DNA from: Nitrosomonas nitrosa
GTDB lineage: Bacteria; Pseudomonadota; Gammaproteobacteria; Burkholderiales; Nitrosomonadaceae
Assembly: GCF_003051105.1 (NCBI RefSeq)
Contig: NZ_QAOO01000002.1
Location: 62,001 to 126,000 of the forward strand
Reading direction: 5' to 3'
DNA length: 64,000 bases
The notes beneath the pieces are model-generated. The model searched no databases, was not told the DNA's origin, and saw only the letters and a program-made list of their open reading frames with translations. Numbering within the stretch: position 1 is the stretch's first letter; every line of letters begins with the position of its first letter. This document shows positions 1-9,692 of the stretch, piece by piece. The translations under genes were made by a program, and so were the position numbers.

Positions 1-2022
1 CAGGCGTGTTTTATGGGTAGTTTGCTCGGCTTGGATCTGGCTAATGAGGCTCGCCAATTCGCCAAGTTTCTCGGCCAGTTTGTGCGCTTTATTTTCCAAT
101 GCGGTGATCTTGGCCGTATTGCTCCAGCCCAGTACGTAGCGGCTGCGGTCATCCAACCGATGACGGTCATCTTTTTCATGCCGTTCGCCGGGCGCCTTGA
201 TTTGGCCTGTGCGCGTGATGGCGCGGGTCTCTCGGCGGAATTGCTCCTGGGTGATGCAACAGGCAAGGTCGAAGCGGTGGGTCAGCTCACGCGCTAGCCA
301 GTCATAGAAAGGAGAGTCAGGTTTGATCAACAACTTGCGTGCCAGCGAATCACGGTGCAGCTCGGAATGTTCACTGCGGACATTTTGGCGCACACGGAAA
401 TAAACCAGACGTCCTTTGAGATGGGTGTTATCCACCCAATTGACCACGGCGGGATAATGCTCGTCTGGCACCAGCAGCGATAGCCCGAAATTACGCAATA
501 ATCGCTCCGCTGCACCTTCCCACTCGCGTTCATCGTCACGCACTTGCAACAATTCGCCAGCAAACGGCATGTCCGCCTCTATCAGACCCAATGCCTGGCA
601 TAGTGCGGTACGCATGGCGATCTGTTCGGCAGGGATGTTGCTGCGCCGCGCCTTTAGGCTGGTGATCTCGGTAGTCAAGGCATCGTGTTCTTGCTTGCCC
701 TGGCGCAAGCTGACGCCATACTCGGTCAGATCGTTTTGCAGTTGGGCGTCGCGTGTTTTGGCCGCTTCCTCCAGCACTGAAAAACGTTGTCGCTGAGCCT
801 GAAAATTAGCTTCATCGTTTACGGGGGTCTCATCGAGCGCACGCGTCAGTTCGGCATAACGCTGTGCTTTGCGTTCACGCATCTGACGCTCCTGTTCTTT
901 TTTACGGATCTCGATAGCGAGCCGCTCCAGGCGATCACCCCCGTTGTTAGCAATATTACGCTTGAGCTCATCGACCTCGGTGCGCTGTGTATCGCGACGC
1001 TGTTCGCTCCGCTTGACTAAAGCATCCTGATTCATCCATTCGATCGCCAGTGCGGCTACGCGGTTTTCCAGCAACTCGAGTTTCAGATTGGCAAAGTAGC
1101 ACTTGAGCGCTTCGCGCCAGGTGCGGCGTTCCTCTATCTGCGCGTGCAGAGAGGCATATTCCCCGCAGTTGGCGATGAGCGGTGTGAGTAATTCCACTTG
1201 CCGTTTGGCTTTCAGCACCGCTTCATGCGCGCGGTTGAGGTCATCGAAATGGTTGATGAGTGCGATGATACGAGGTGCGACGTCGAATGGTTCGAGCATG
1301 TGGCTGCGCACGAAATCGGTCAGATTACCTACCGATTTCATCGAGACGGTTTGGTGAAACAATTCCAGCGCCTGCTCATTGTCGATACCAAAGCGGCGTC
1401 GGAACCAGGCGCCGTAAGGCGGAAAGCTGTCAAAGACTTCGATACTGCGCTGCCCGGTGCCAGCCCGTAACTTCTTACGCAATTGTGCGATATCGGTGCC
1501 AAATTGTGCAAAATCAGTAACGATCGATAAAGCATGCTCTGCGCAAACATAGAAACGGGCGGGTTGCCCGGCAGCTTGACCTTGACCATCTTTCATCCAG
1601 AACACTTGCGCCAAGGTGACTGTCTGGTCATAACCGGCATTATGAAACACGCCCAAAATTACCGAATAATGACTCGCATCCCGCAGCGCAACCGGTTTGG
1701 CGCTACCGCCCATTTCGCTGCGCTCGGATTTGTAATGCCCAAGTACATAGGAGCGCAACGTGCGTTCTTTGTTGTCAGCACCGGCCGCCTTGTTATAAGC
1801 GATGCGATGGGCGGGTACCAGTAGGGTGGTGATCGCGTCTACCAGAGTGGATTTGCCCGAGCCGATATCACCAGTCAGCAGGCTGTTCTTGCTCTCGGGC
1901 TGCAAGCTCCACACGCGGCCATCGAAGGTTCCCCAGTTGTACACTTCCAGGCGGTGCAAACGGAAACCTGAAAGCGTATCGTCGGCTAAAAAATCGAGTT
2001 CCAGCGGTTGCAATTCATTCAT
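1..2022 (-). CDS. jetC: Wadjet SMC-like ATPase JetC (C-terminal part beyond left edge)
   Basis: The reverse frame stays open from the ATG at 2022 to the window edge, giving 674 codons without a stop. The N-terminal head has a P-loop GDIGSGKST at about residues 51-59. A long charged coiled coil covers about residues 265-475. A globular hinge-like domain follows at about 475-630, and a second coil is starting at the edge. This is the MukB/MksB-like ATPase layout of JetC, the motor of the Wadjet complex, which extrudes loops on small circular DNA so that JetD can cut it. The start ATG overlaps the jetB stop by 8 bases, so the two are probably translationally coupled. Family assignment rests on the P-loop, the coils and the JetA/JetB neighbours. 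Walker B, the signature motif and jetD lie outside the window. Confidence 0.88.
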   Translation of the reverse strand, partial: MNELQPLELDFLADDTLSGFRLHRLEVYNWGTFDGRVWSLQPESKNSLLTGDIGSGKSTLVDAITTLLVPAHRIAYNKAAGADNKERTLRSYVLGHYKSERSEMGGSAKPVALRDASHYSVILGVFHNAGYDQTVTLAQVFWMKDGQGQAAGQPARFYVCAEHALSIVTDFAQFGTDIAQLRKKLRAGTGQRSIEVFDSFPPYGAWFRRRFGIDNEQALELFHQTVSMKSVGNLTDFVRSHMLEPFDVAPRIIALINHFDDLNRAHEAVLKAKRQVELLTPLIANCGEYASLHAQIEERRTWREALKCYFANLKLELLENRVAALAIEWMNQDALVKRSEQRRDTQRTEVDELKRNIANNGGDRLERLAIEIRKKEQERQMRERKAQRYAELTRALDETPVNDEANFQAQRQRFSVLEEAAKTRDAQLQNDLTEYGVSLRQGKQEHDALTTEITSLKARRSNIPAEQIAMRTALCQALGLIEADMPFAGELLQVRDDEREWEGAAERLLRNFGLSLLVPDEHYPAVVNWVDNTHLKGRLVYFRVRQNVRSEHSELHRDSLARKLLIKPDSPFYDWLARELTHRFDLACCITQEQFRRETRAITRTGQIKAPGERHEKDDRHRLDDRSRYVLGWSNTAKITALENKAHKLAEKLGELASLISQIQAEQTTHKTRL

Positions 2023-2662
2023 CGTGGGGTTCTCCCTGTTTATCGGCTAGCTGCGCCTGGTAAGCTGCCAGGCGGCCGTCTAAATCTGTCAGCCATTGTG
2101 CATCGACAAATGCCTTGAGAATACGCCGCACCTCGAATACCGTTGTTTGTCCTCCAGGGTTGGCTGTAGCCGGTTTCAATTTGCGCAAAAATCCCAATTC
2201 AACGATCTTATTCAAATGTGTTTCGATTTGATCGATCAGGCGCGCTTCGTTGCTGCTGTCCGGCAGAAATACCCGAATCAGCTCGACGATTTCGTCACGG
2301 CTAAGTACCAGCCGGGTATCGCCCCCGCTGGCATCAAATTCAATCTGCTTCTTGCGCAGCAGGGCCAGCAACAAGCTGACTGGAAAGGATAAGGGCCGTC
2401 TCACGATTAGACGCGGCAGTTTGGAGGTGACCTCATCATCGGACTCAGCGCGGGCGCGCAAAAAGGCATAGCCTTCGGCTTCGTCCAGCACCAGTTCCAA
2501 TCCCAGCACCGTGACGTAATCCCTTACCCGTGCCTGGAGTTGAAGCAGAGCTTGCCATAAACCCGCATCATTTTCCTGATAGATCACACCTTTGAGCAAG
2601 GGAATGACCAAGGCTGATAACGCGTGGTTGGGTGTTGTATTGTCCAGCATGGATTCTGTCAT
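2015..2662 (-). CDS. jetB: Wadjet kleisin-partner subunit JetB (DUF4194)
   Basis: This 215-residue protein resembles the DUF4194 family, the MukE-like winged-helix subunit that bridges the kleisin JetA and the SMC JetC. The start at 2662 is preferred because it lies 2 bases after the jetA stop and begins MTESMLDN. A longer frame reaches back to 2740 but would lie wholly inside the end of jetA. The sequence shows an acidic helical N-terminal part, an [17 protein letters not shown] stretch in the middle and a winged-helix-like segment with [20 protein letters not shown]. The gene is packed between jetA and jetC in one minus-strand operon, as in known Wadjet loci. Confidence 0.85.
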   Translation of the reverse strand: MTESMLDNTTPNHALSALVIPLLKGVIYQENDAGLWQALLQLQARVRDYVTVLGLELVLDEAEGYAFLRARAESDDEVTSKLPRLIVRRPLSFPVSLLLALLRKKQIEFDASGGDTRLVLSRDEIVELIRVFLPDSSNEARLIDQIETHLNKIVELGFLRKLKPATANPGGQTTVFEVRRILKAFVDAQWLTDLDGRLAAYQAQLADKQGEPHDE

Positions 2663-2664
2663 GG

Positions 2665-4131
2665 CTATCTTACGAAAATCACGCGTGGCAAACGCGCTTG
2701 TTTGATCTTTTCTTGTCCATCCGTGTGAGTGCTTCGCCATAGGATGGTTTCGGTTGTTTCTTCATCTACCACGGTCTTGAAGGTTTCGCTGCCAAGCGCC
2801 AGATAAGCGATCAACTCCGCTAAGCCATGCTGCAATGGCCGTAACCCGCACAGCGTGCCTAGGGAAATTTGCGAGCGATCTTGCAAGGCGTGGCGGATGT
2901 GGCGCGTCAACTGTTCCTTGTCGATCACGATTTGTGAGTAAAGCGCCTTCATCGAATATTCGGCGTCTTGCTCGCTATCGCCTGACTGCAATTCGATATT
3001 CGCGATCGCGGTTTTAACATTTACCGTGTAGAGTGGCCGTTCCATCGGTAACTCAATGGTGGCAGCCATATCGGCAATCTGCATCACTTCACCCACTGGC
3101 GGCGATGCCCGTAACGCCAGGGCCTTGACTTCCAGTCCGCGCAGGATGTCCATGATACGGCGATTTTCCAGCCAGGCCTGGTCATCCAGAAAGCGCCGCA
3201 ACTGTTGCGAGAGCTGAGCCACCGTGCGCTGGGTGTGTTCACCCGCTTCCAGCCAGTCATAGTGTATTCGGCGCGTGCGCACATCGGGCTTGAGTTCGGC
3301 AATCGGCGGCAAGGACAAGACGCGTTCGAGCAAAACCGATAACGCCTCCTGGCGGCTGCTCGACATCAAGAAGTCCCAGAAGGCCCGGAAACTGCGCCCT
3401 TGGTCTGAATCGGCAATGGCATCGCGCTCCCCCATGATTTCTTCCAGCAATGCACCTTTGGCACCTTCCCAAAGCGCGATGCGTTCACGTACACGCCGGT
3501 CCAGATTGCGAAAATTGTGTTCCACTTCACGGAAATCGGTCAGTAATTCGCGCGCCAGTTGCGTGAATTGCTGAAAGCGATCTTTCAGCGCAGTATCATC
3601 CAACAGCGGCACATCGCCCGCCTGCACGCGCGCAATTTCGGCATCGATCTCGTCACGCCGTTTATGCAATTCGGCCATACGCGCCTGTGGATCGGTTTCA
3701 CTGCCTTCATTCATTTGTTTGAGCAACTCGAACAGCGTGAGCAGGCGCGATTCGGTACCAACAAAACTGCGCTCAACCAGCGTCGCTAGCCAGGCAATCG
3801 CTTTTTCGCTGGATGGAGTTAGGTCAAAATGGGGCTCATCCGAGCCATGGGTGTAAAACTTGCGCAACCAGCCTTTCTCAGTGCTGGCCCAGTCATTGAG
3901 ATATTCCAGGGCGGTTTTGGGAAACGCCTCATTCCCCAGTCGCTCACGCAATGCAAACAGTTCATCTTCCAGTGCCTCAGACAAATCTGCTTGTGCCATC
4001 ACCCGTACATTGGGCACGATGAACACGCGCTGCAGAAAACTGGCGACAAGGGGTGCATGATCGGAGCGCAGCAGCCGCCAAGCCGGGTGGTTTTGGCGCA
4101 GTAGATCAAGCGTAGCGTAGTCGAGGGTCAT
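2665..4131 (-). CDS. jetA: Wadjet kleisin-like subunit JetA (DUF3375)
   Basis: The 488-residue product matches the DUF3375 family in length and texture. It starts with MTLDYATLDLLRQNHPAWRL, typical of this family. It then has a mostly alpha-helical body with a coiled segment near residues 145-230 (RMAELHKRRDEIDAEIARV). In Wadjet, JetA is the MukF/kleisin-like subunit that closes the SMC ring. It is the first gene of the minus-strand jetABC(D) operon, and a GGGAA stretch lies upstream of the start. No frameshift was seen. JetD (DUF3322/DUF2220 nuclease) is expected beyond the left edge. Confidence 0.87.
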   Translation of the reverse strand: MTLDYATLDLLRQNHPAWRLLRSDHAPLVASFLQRVFIVPNVRVMAQADLSEALEDELFALRERLGNEAFPKTALEYLNDWASTEKGWLRKFYTHGSDEPHFDLTPSSEKAIAWLATLVERSFVGTESRLLTLFELLKQMNEGSETDPQARMAELHKRRDEIDAEIARVQAGDVPLLDDTALKDRFQQFTQLARELLTDFREVEHNFRNLDRRVRERIALWEGAKGALLEEIMGERDAIADSDQGRSFRAFWDFLMSSSRQEALSVLLERVLSLPPIAELKPDVRTRRIHYDWLEAGEHTQRTVAQLSQQLRRFLDDQAWLENRRIMDILRGLEVKALALRASPPVGEVMQIADMAATIELPMERPLYTVNVKTAIANIELQSGDSEQDAEYSMKALYSQIVIDKEQLTRHIRHALQDRSQISLGTLCGLRPLQHGLAELIAYLALGSETFKTVVDEETTETILWRSTHTDGQEKIKQARLPRVIFVR

Positions 4132-4825
4132 TAAAACTTGGATTCCCTAGTTTGATGAGGGAGGCTGTGCGGTTTAACAGGCACGGGACAAGGGACGTGC
4201 AAAAGCCAGTAAATTATAGCGTTAACTCTGCAACCTGACAAAAATAAACCTCGAATCTTCTGGAAATTATTTGATTGGCTTGAGTTTAGCGCACAATGTA
4301 AATTCAAAGCGATTTACATCACAAACAAGTACGGGTAGGTGAGGAAATGGTGATTACTGTGCATAGAAAATAGCTTGCCCCGATCTGCCATGATTGCGAG
4401 TTAGTTAGCCTGTGCTGCTATCAGCTATCAGATGATAGAAAATCAGCGTGTTGTTGCGGAAAAGATGGGTATTCCTTCCGCAATATATAGCAACTAATCC
4501 TCTCGTTAGCGCTGAAAAAGCATCATGTTACTTTGGGTTTACATAATAATTCATAATCAAGTTTAGAATCATGATGCTTGTTACTGACAACATTAGTCCC
4601 GGCCGTCATTAACTTGGCTAAACCACTAAACAAGTTATGGGGACAATCGAGCTACACATGAATCAATTTTTTTGTGCAAGCATTGTAATTGGATTAAGCT
4701 TACTTTGCAGCGAGAAGTCTTGGAGAGGAAAAATCAGCGCAGTCTCATCCGCTTGTTGAGTAACAGCGTACTGATAGAGAACAACATAGGTTGGTTAGGC
4801 ATATAGCTAAGGGGGGTGGCAAACG
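4132..4825. other. 694-bp intergenic region between jetA and the Mur-ligase-like gene
   Basis: No convincing gene is seen in this AT-rich stretch. It must hold the divergent promoters of the jet operon (leftward) and of the Mur-ligase-like gene (rightward). The clearest structure is a perfect 8-bp inverted repeat, TTGCGGAA at 4454-4461 and TTCCGCAA at 4476-4483, with a 14-base spacer and no T-run after it, so it is a possible protein-binding site rather than a terminator. A strong ribosome-binding site, AAGGGGGG, lies just upstream of 4826. Confidence 0.6.
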
Positions 4826-6130
4826 ATGAAACTGAGATCAGTGTATTGGTTTTTGAAATTACATAAGCGCAGCGCTGCGATCGCAGAGTGGGTTGTTAGC
4901 CAGGCAGCATTTATTTGGCGCCGTCTGTTGCTCAATACTACATTCATCGCTATTACTGGCAGTGCCGGTAAAACGACCACCAAAGAGTTTTTAGCGTCCA
5001 TTCTTGAGCAGCATTATTCTGTTGTTCGTACTCCAGGCAACTGGAATCATCGAAAATACCAAGGACCAGAAATGACAATTCTTAAAACACGGCCTTGGCA
5101 TAAGTTTGTTGTCATGGAACTAGGTATTGAAATACCTGGCGATATGGCACCGGTAGCGTAATTTGTAAACCCTGATCTTGTCCTGATGCTGGACATTAAG
5201 CTATGTCATACCAATACCTTTAAGACGCTCGAATCTATTGCTCAGGAAAAATCACAGCTTTTGAAGCATGTCAAAAGCGGAGGGTGCGCGGTTCTCAATC
5301 AAGATAATCCCTATGTGGCAGAAATGGCTACAAAACCCGGAACAAAATTGATTCGTTTTGGAAAATCTGAGTCAGCCGATATCAGACTCGTTCATGCAGA
5401 ATCAAATTGGCCAGAACGGTTGAGACTACATATTGTTTATGAAGGTAAGCAATATGAAGTTGACACACGTTTGGTCGGCACGCATTGGGCGCCTACCATT
5501 CTAGCATCGCTTGCAGCGGCTATTCACTGTGGTGTCCCAGTGCAAGATGCGATTAATGCCATACGTACAATCGAACCATTCTGGGCTAGATTACAGCCGA
5601 TTAGTCTTCCTGCTTATGGAAATGCAACGATACTGCGTGACGAATTTAATGGCTCAATAGATACTTTTGACGCTGCGTTGACAGTATTAGCTGATGCAAA
5701 TGCAGCACGTAAGATCGTTATTTTTAGTGACTTCTCGGATTCCAAGAAAAAAGATCGCGTACGTGCCAGCTATCTTGGAAAAATTTCTGCTTCTCTTGCA
5801 GATATCGCTATTTTTGTCGGTGATTATGCAAATCGCTCTAAAGAAGCCGCAATTGAGGCGGGATTAAGTGAAGACTGCGTTTATGCTTTTTTTGATCCTG
5901 CTGAAGTGACGGCTTTCCTTAAACAATTTCTTCGAGAAGATGATCTGGTCCTGATCAAAGGGAAAGCCAGTCATCACCTTTCCAGAATATATTTGGGGTT
6001 GTTTGGCCAAGTTACTTGTACGCTGAGCTCTTGCTCCATGCAAATATTATGCGATCGTTGCAGCCGACTGGGGTTCGTTTGGCATCCGGAAATTCAGGGC
6101 TATATGGCGCCACCGGATTCAGCTGCTTAA
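4826..6130 (+). pseudogene. Mur-ligase-like amide ligase interrupted by an in-frame TAA
   Basis: Two open stretches, 4826-5161 and 5186-6130, lie in the same frame and are separated only by a TAA at 5159-5161, so a single base change (for example CAA to TAA) explains the break. The first part holds the ATP-binding loop TGSAGKTTTKEF. The second continues at once with FVNPDLVLMLDIK, the MurF central-domain pattern, and runs to a C-terminal domain ending LVLIKGKASHHLSRIY. The N-terminal UDP-sugar-binding domain of true MurF is missing. A tail with four cysteines (CTLSSCSMQILCDRC) is present. An ATP-dependent amino-acid or peptide ligase is inferred. It may be a pseudogene, a sequencing error, or restarted from the ATG at 5186, which would lack the P-loop. 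Confidence 0.75.
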
Positions 6131-6209
6131 GCTCTTTGATAAATTGGCGATTATATCCACTCGAGCGTTTACATTGTGTTTATGCTTATCTAAACGGAAA
6201 CGTTAAATC

Positions 6210-7463
6210 ATGCAAATTAATGACCTGTCGCACAAAGAAGAAAATGGTTACCAGGTTTTATCCGCTTCGGTGATCTGGGAGGATAATGATTGGTCTGAAC
6301 AGCAAGTATTTTTTCGCTATCGTGTCGACAAATCTTATATTGTTTCTGATAATTACCATCCTTTCTTGCTTGCAGTACTGATTCCAGCATTACGTTATGG
6401 TGAGCGCCGAATCAAAATCAATGGCTCGATTTGCCCATGGTTCAGGGATAATCTCTATACGCTTATGGCGTACTATATCAATTGGTATTGGTACAAGTTC
6501 GCTAGAAAACGAGAAGATAAAAGCCTTATTGAAATCGAAGCTGTATTACAGAAAAAGGGATATCAAAAACCAGCCAGAACAGCCGCTTTTTTTTCTGCGG
6601 GCGTGGATTCTCTTTATACGGTAAGGCGAAACCAACTCAATGTTCCAAAAGAGCACGCAGGTTCAATCAAAGATCTGATTTTTGTTCATGGGTTTGATAT
6701 CGGCGTAATTCCGGAACGGGGGGCAGAGGAAGAATTTTTTGATTATATTATTCAGGGATTACAAGAGTTTATTGAAAAGACTGGACTCAATCTAATCCCA
6801 ACCTTTACAAATCTTCGATCGTTGACTCATAAAGCTGATTTATTTTCATCTAATCAGGTTTGGCTAGATGAGTATATGGGGCCGGCCATGGCGGCTGTGG
6901 CGCATGGTTTATCAGGCCGTTTGTCGGATGTGCTGATCTCATCCAGTTATGAAATTCCCAAGTTGCATCCATTTTCAAGCCACCCCATGATTGAGCCACA
7001 TTTATCAAGCTATGATCTTCGCGTTCATCATGATGGTGAGCGGTTAAATCGAGTTGAAAGAGTCAAGTTGATTGCTGAATGGCCATTAGCGCTTTCTACT
7101 CTTCGTGTTTGTTTCGATGGTGAAACTGGACAATTAAACTGTGGCAAATGCCCAAAGTGTATCCGAACAAAACTGGAACTCATGTGTGCTGGAAAGCTTC
7201 AAGAGGCGCATACCTTACCGGGAGGCGAACCTACTGCGCAAACTATTAAGGATGGCCTCCATTTGGCAAATCAAACGATTTCTTTTGCCAGTACACTAAA
7301 AGCCTCTTTAAAAGAGATTGGGCGGGCAGACCTTGCCAGAGCGATTACCTATAAAGAATGGCAATACTATCTTTCACAAGTGGCAAATTGGAAAAAAATA
7401 TTCTCGACTGTAGACAAAGTTGTCCTCAAAGGATGGCTAAGGAGAAAATTTATTGGGCCGTAA
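6210..7463 (+). CDS. PP-loop ATPase family protein with Cys motif
   Basis: The 417-residue protein has a PP-loop-like motif, FFSAGVDSLYTV near residue 127, which matches the SGGxDS pyrophosphatase loop of adenylating enzymes such as QueC, ThiI and argininosuccinate synthetase. Near residues 310-320 there is a cysteine cluster, CFDGETGQLNCGKCPKC, likely binding zinc or an Fe-S cluster. Such proteins activate a carboxyl or amide group through an AMP intermediate. The substrate is unknown. It lies 79 bases after the Mur-ligase-like gene in the same direction, suggesting a joint role in amide-bond chemistry. No specific subfamily is claimed. Confidence 0.7.
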   Translation: MQINDLSHKEENGYQVLSASVIWEDNDWSEQQVFFRYRVDKSYIVSDNYHPFLLAVLIPALRYGERRIKINGSICPWFRDNLYTLMAYYINWYWYKFARKREDKSLIEIEAVLQKKGYQKPARTAAFFSAGVDSLYTVRRNQLNVPKEHAGSIKDLIFVHGFDIGVIPERGAEEEFFDYIIQGLQEFIEKTGLNLIPTFTNLRSLTHKADLFSSNQVWLDEYMGPAMAAVAHGLSGRLSDVLISSSYEIPKLHPFSSHPMIEPHLSSYDLRVHHDGERLNRVERVKLIAEWPLALSTLRVCFDGETGQLNCGKCPKCIRTKLELMCAGKLQEAHTLPGGEPTAQTIKDGLHLANQTISFASTLKASLKEIGRADLARAITYKEWQYYLSQVANWKKIFSTVDKVVLKGWLRRKFIGP

Positions 7464-7502
7464 TGTGGGTATCTATGGCTTCCTAGAGAGAATCAGATGG
7501 AT

Positions 7503-8648
7503 TTAGCGAAGCTGATCGATCTTTCGCATGAAGGTGGCGCTTATTTTTTGAAACATGCTTAGGGTATGCCAATAGCGTGGATAGGATTGGCATCTTGTTT
7601 TCTCAACCGTGTCTGACCAGAAACCTTTGCGGTTACCATGCTGGTGCAGATCAATGTCGGCGATTTCATTATTTTCGACAATGACGGGACCGTGATCCGT
7701 TAACGCGATATCCCAGTGATGAAGATTCATGCCCATTAAGTAATGGGCTGCCTGGCTGCACATTTCATTAACCCTGGGCCAATCAGGAAGGGTGTAATTA
7801 TCAAAGCGTTCGCCTGTGTCAGGATGTTTATCGACGATCTCCACTTTATTGTTGACGAGTCCTACAACTCGATTTATCCGTCCAGTTGCAATATCCACCC
7901 CGCCGAGAAGATTGCCCGAAGCGCCATGCTGGAAATTGTCAATCATGTTGGTGCCGGTGGGGATCCGCCAAACGGCGCTGACTATGGAGACATGTCCATC
8001 TAATCGTGCTGTAGAGACGCGTATGCTACTTGCGCGCGGCCCGCAGATTCGCGCAATCTCTGGATGAGGCTTCAGCAGTTCCTGAAAAAGAATGCCATGT
8101 GCAGAACCCGGGTTGAGTTGACCGACCCATTCATCTAGGTTGCGTTCTTTATTGTCCAGGAACTGCAGATTATTCGATTCAGGGTTGTAAGCTTTAAGAC
8201 CCGCTGCGCCCCAGCCATAGGCACTATGACTGGGTTTGACAAATAAGGGGTAGTGTTGAGTGGTGCGTAGATAGGTTATGACATCATCTTTATCATGCAG
8301 CGTGACGGCACCTGGCAGGCTCCTCCCGGAAGTATCATAGACTGCATGAACTTTAGGCATGGGGATATTCGTCGCCATCATGAACAAGGTCATCGGCAGT
8401 TTTTCCCCTAGCATGAACCATTGGGAATCATTGCACACATAATTGAGCCTGAATTTACGGCCGCTACCCAAGAATCTGCTACGCTCCTCCGCGCTCAGAT
8501 CATCGAGTTCATGAAATCGGTAAGCCAAATATTCGCGGAATGGTAAACGCTGCGATCCAAAGCGCATGCGAAGCGCTTCAACTAAGGTGGAGACAGGCGC
8601 TCTACGCGCACGATCGCCTTGTAAGATGGTGATGAGATCTTTAAACAT
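7503..8648 (-). CDS. Sugar-transfer-associated ATP-grasp protein
   Basis: The 381-residue product has an ATP-grasp core. A nucleotide-binding strand and loop, YPLFVKPSHSAYGWGAAG, lie in the first half and a metal-binding strand, HHWDIALTDHGPVIVENNE, near the C-terminus. This combination resembles the sugar-transfer-associated ATP-grasp group (ATPgrasp_ST), often found in surface-polysaccharide and peptide-tagging clusters. It would form an amide or ester bond through an acyl phosphate. The gene faces the PP-loop gene, with a 39-base gap between the convergent stops. It is probably the last gene of a minus-strand group with the two acyltransferases upstream. Confidence 0.72.
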   Translation of the reverse strand: MFKDLITILQGDRARRAPVSTLVEALRMRFGSQRLPFREYLAYRFHELDDLSAEERSRFLGSGRKFRLNYVCNDSQWFMLGEKLPMTLFMMATNIPMPKVHAVYDTSGRSLPGAVTLHDKDDVITYLRTTQHYPLFVKPSHSAYGWGAAGLKAYNPESNNLQFLDNKERNLDEWVGQLNPGSAHGILFQELLKPHPEIARICGPRASSIRVSTARLDGHVSIVSAVWRIPTGTNMIDNFQHGASGNLLGGVDIATGRINRVVGLVNNKVEIVDKHPDTGERFDNYTLPDWPRVNEMCSQAAHYLMGMNLHHWDIALTDHGPVIVENNEIADIDLHQHGNRKGFWSDTVEKTRCQSYPRYWHTLSMFQKISATFMRKIDQLR

Positions 8649-8965
8649 ATCAGGTAGATTCCACTCCTTTTAACGGCACCCCAAAAAATCCCTATTTCGT
8701 CACAATACATCGTTGTTCACAAAAAAGCTGCCTTTGCTATCAACCCTAGGCTGCGTCAACCTATTTTGCGCTCGCATCGTCTTGTTTATAACTCTGAATT
8801 TTTAGAGCTATCCTGAATACTTGGGTATTGTATTGTTTGGTGTACGAACATTTTGTTCGTGGTTTTAAACCAAGCTATTCGCATGATAAACCGAAGTTCA
8901 TCATCGTTGGGCGATGATTTAAATTTGTCAGTTTATTAATGAATGTAATCAGGACAGCCTTTGTA
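8649..8965. other. 317-bp intergenic region holding a dispersed repeat
   Basis: No gene is seen. Most of the stretch is the 137-bp repeat element at 8675-8811. The ATP-grasp start lies on the left and the GNAT stop on the right, so the element was inserted within a minus-strand gene group and may separate its transcription. Confidence 0.6.
8675..8811 (+). repeat. 137-bp dispersed repeat, copy 1 (MITE-like)
   Basis: This segment aligns end to end with 44584-44722 in the same orientation. Shared blocks include AATCCCTATTTC near the left end, CGTCAAC in the middle and CTCTGAATTTTTAGAG at the right end. The two ends are related as imperfect inverted repeats (…CTAAAAAT… inward from both sides, clearest in copy 2). 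It codes for nothing. A non-autonomous element mobilised by a transposase encoded elsewhere is inferred. Confidence 0.7.
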
Positions 8966-9652
8966 TCATCCATCATTGGCCGGATGATTTGCTTTAGCAA
9001 TATGGACACCCATTTTTTTTGCAGATCGTGTACTCAGAAGACGGCCATTTGTGCTGGTCAAGATCCAGCCAATTCGTCTCCAGCCGATTTTCTTGAAGGT
9101 GTTCAACGAAGGCGCATTGGTTGAACGGATATGGGTGACTATTCTCGAATACTTTCGGAATGCCGCATCTTCGCATACCTTTTCGACGAGTTTCGTCGCT
9201 GCGCCGCAGCCGCGGTATTTGGGGTAAGTGAACAGGTATCCAAGAAAGGCATCCTTAGGGCTGAGGGTAAACGTAAGATGTGTGGGTGAGTCGACAGTGA
9301 TGATCGGCTGCCAGCCAATGTTGAGCTGGGATACGATATTGCTGTCATCAACCAGCGCATAAACGGTACTACCCTGTTCGATCAATCGGTTAACACTCAA
9401 GCCGCTTTGCTCATTAAGTTGAGCGATCAGCGCTGAGGGGGCCGAATCGATATCGTGCTGGGTATGAAGTGAAATGAAATCAAAACCAGGATGATGAGTC
9501 GATGTTTTTGAGGTAGCAGATCGATTTGCTAAATCAAACGCGTATAAAAAATGCACTTCGATGCGGAAAAGTATTTTAAGAAGCCAAAACGCCGTTGCGC
9601 TCAAGCCACCGCGGGATAATGCTTGATTGATCCGCTCATTTAGAAGATGCAT
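8966..9652 (-). CDS. GNAT-family N-acetyltransferase
   Basis: The 228-residue protein has the acetyl-CoA-binding GNAT core in its C-terminal half: LGYLFTYPKYRGCGAATKLV contains the RxxGxA pyrophosphate loop, followed by THIRSTNAPSLNTFKKIGWR, the usual beta6-alpha4 end of the fold. The N-terminal 60 residues are basic and helical and are not recognised. It lies 40 bases downstream of the FemAB/BioF2-like gene in the same direction, so both are probably co-transcribed. The substrate is not known. A small molecule or peptide made by the neighbouring ligases is plausible. Confidence 0.75.
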   Translation of the reverse strand: MHLLNERINQALSRGGLSATAFWLLKILFRIEVHFLYAFDLANRSATSKTSTHHPGFDFISLHTQHDIDSAPSALIAQLNEQSGLSVNRLIEQGSTVYALVDDSNIVSQLNIGWQPIITVDSPTHLTFTLSPKDAFLGYLFTYPKYRGCGAATKLVEKVCEDAAFRKYSRIVTHIRSTNAPSLNTFKKIGWRRIGWILTSTNGRLLSTRSAKKMGVHIAKANHPANDG

Positions 9653-9692
9653 GCTTTTTTGCTCGTTTTAACATCCCAGTGGAGATCATTTA

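Noticed and set aside
5159-5161. Recoding (selenocysteine or pyrrolysine) at the Mur-ligase stop
   Set aside because: The codon is TAA, not TGA or TAG, and no SECIS-like element or conserved Cys/Lys position supports recoding.
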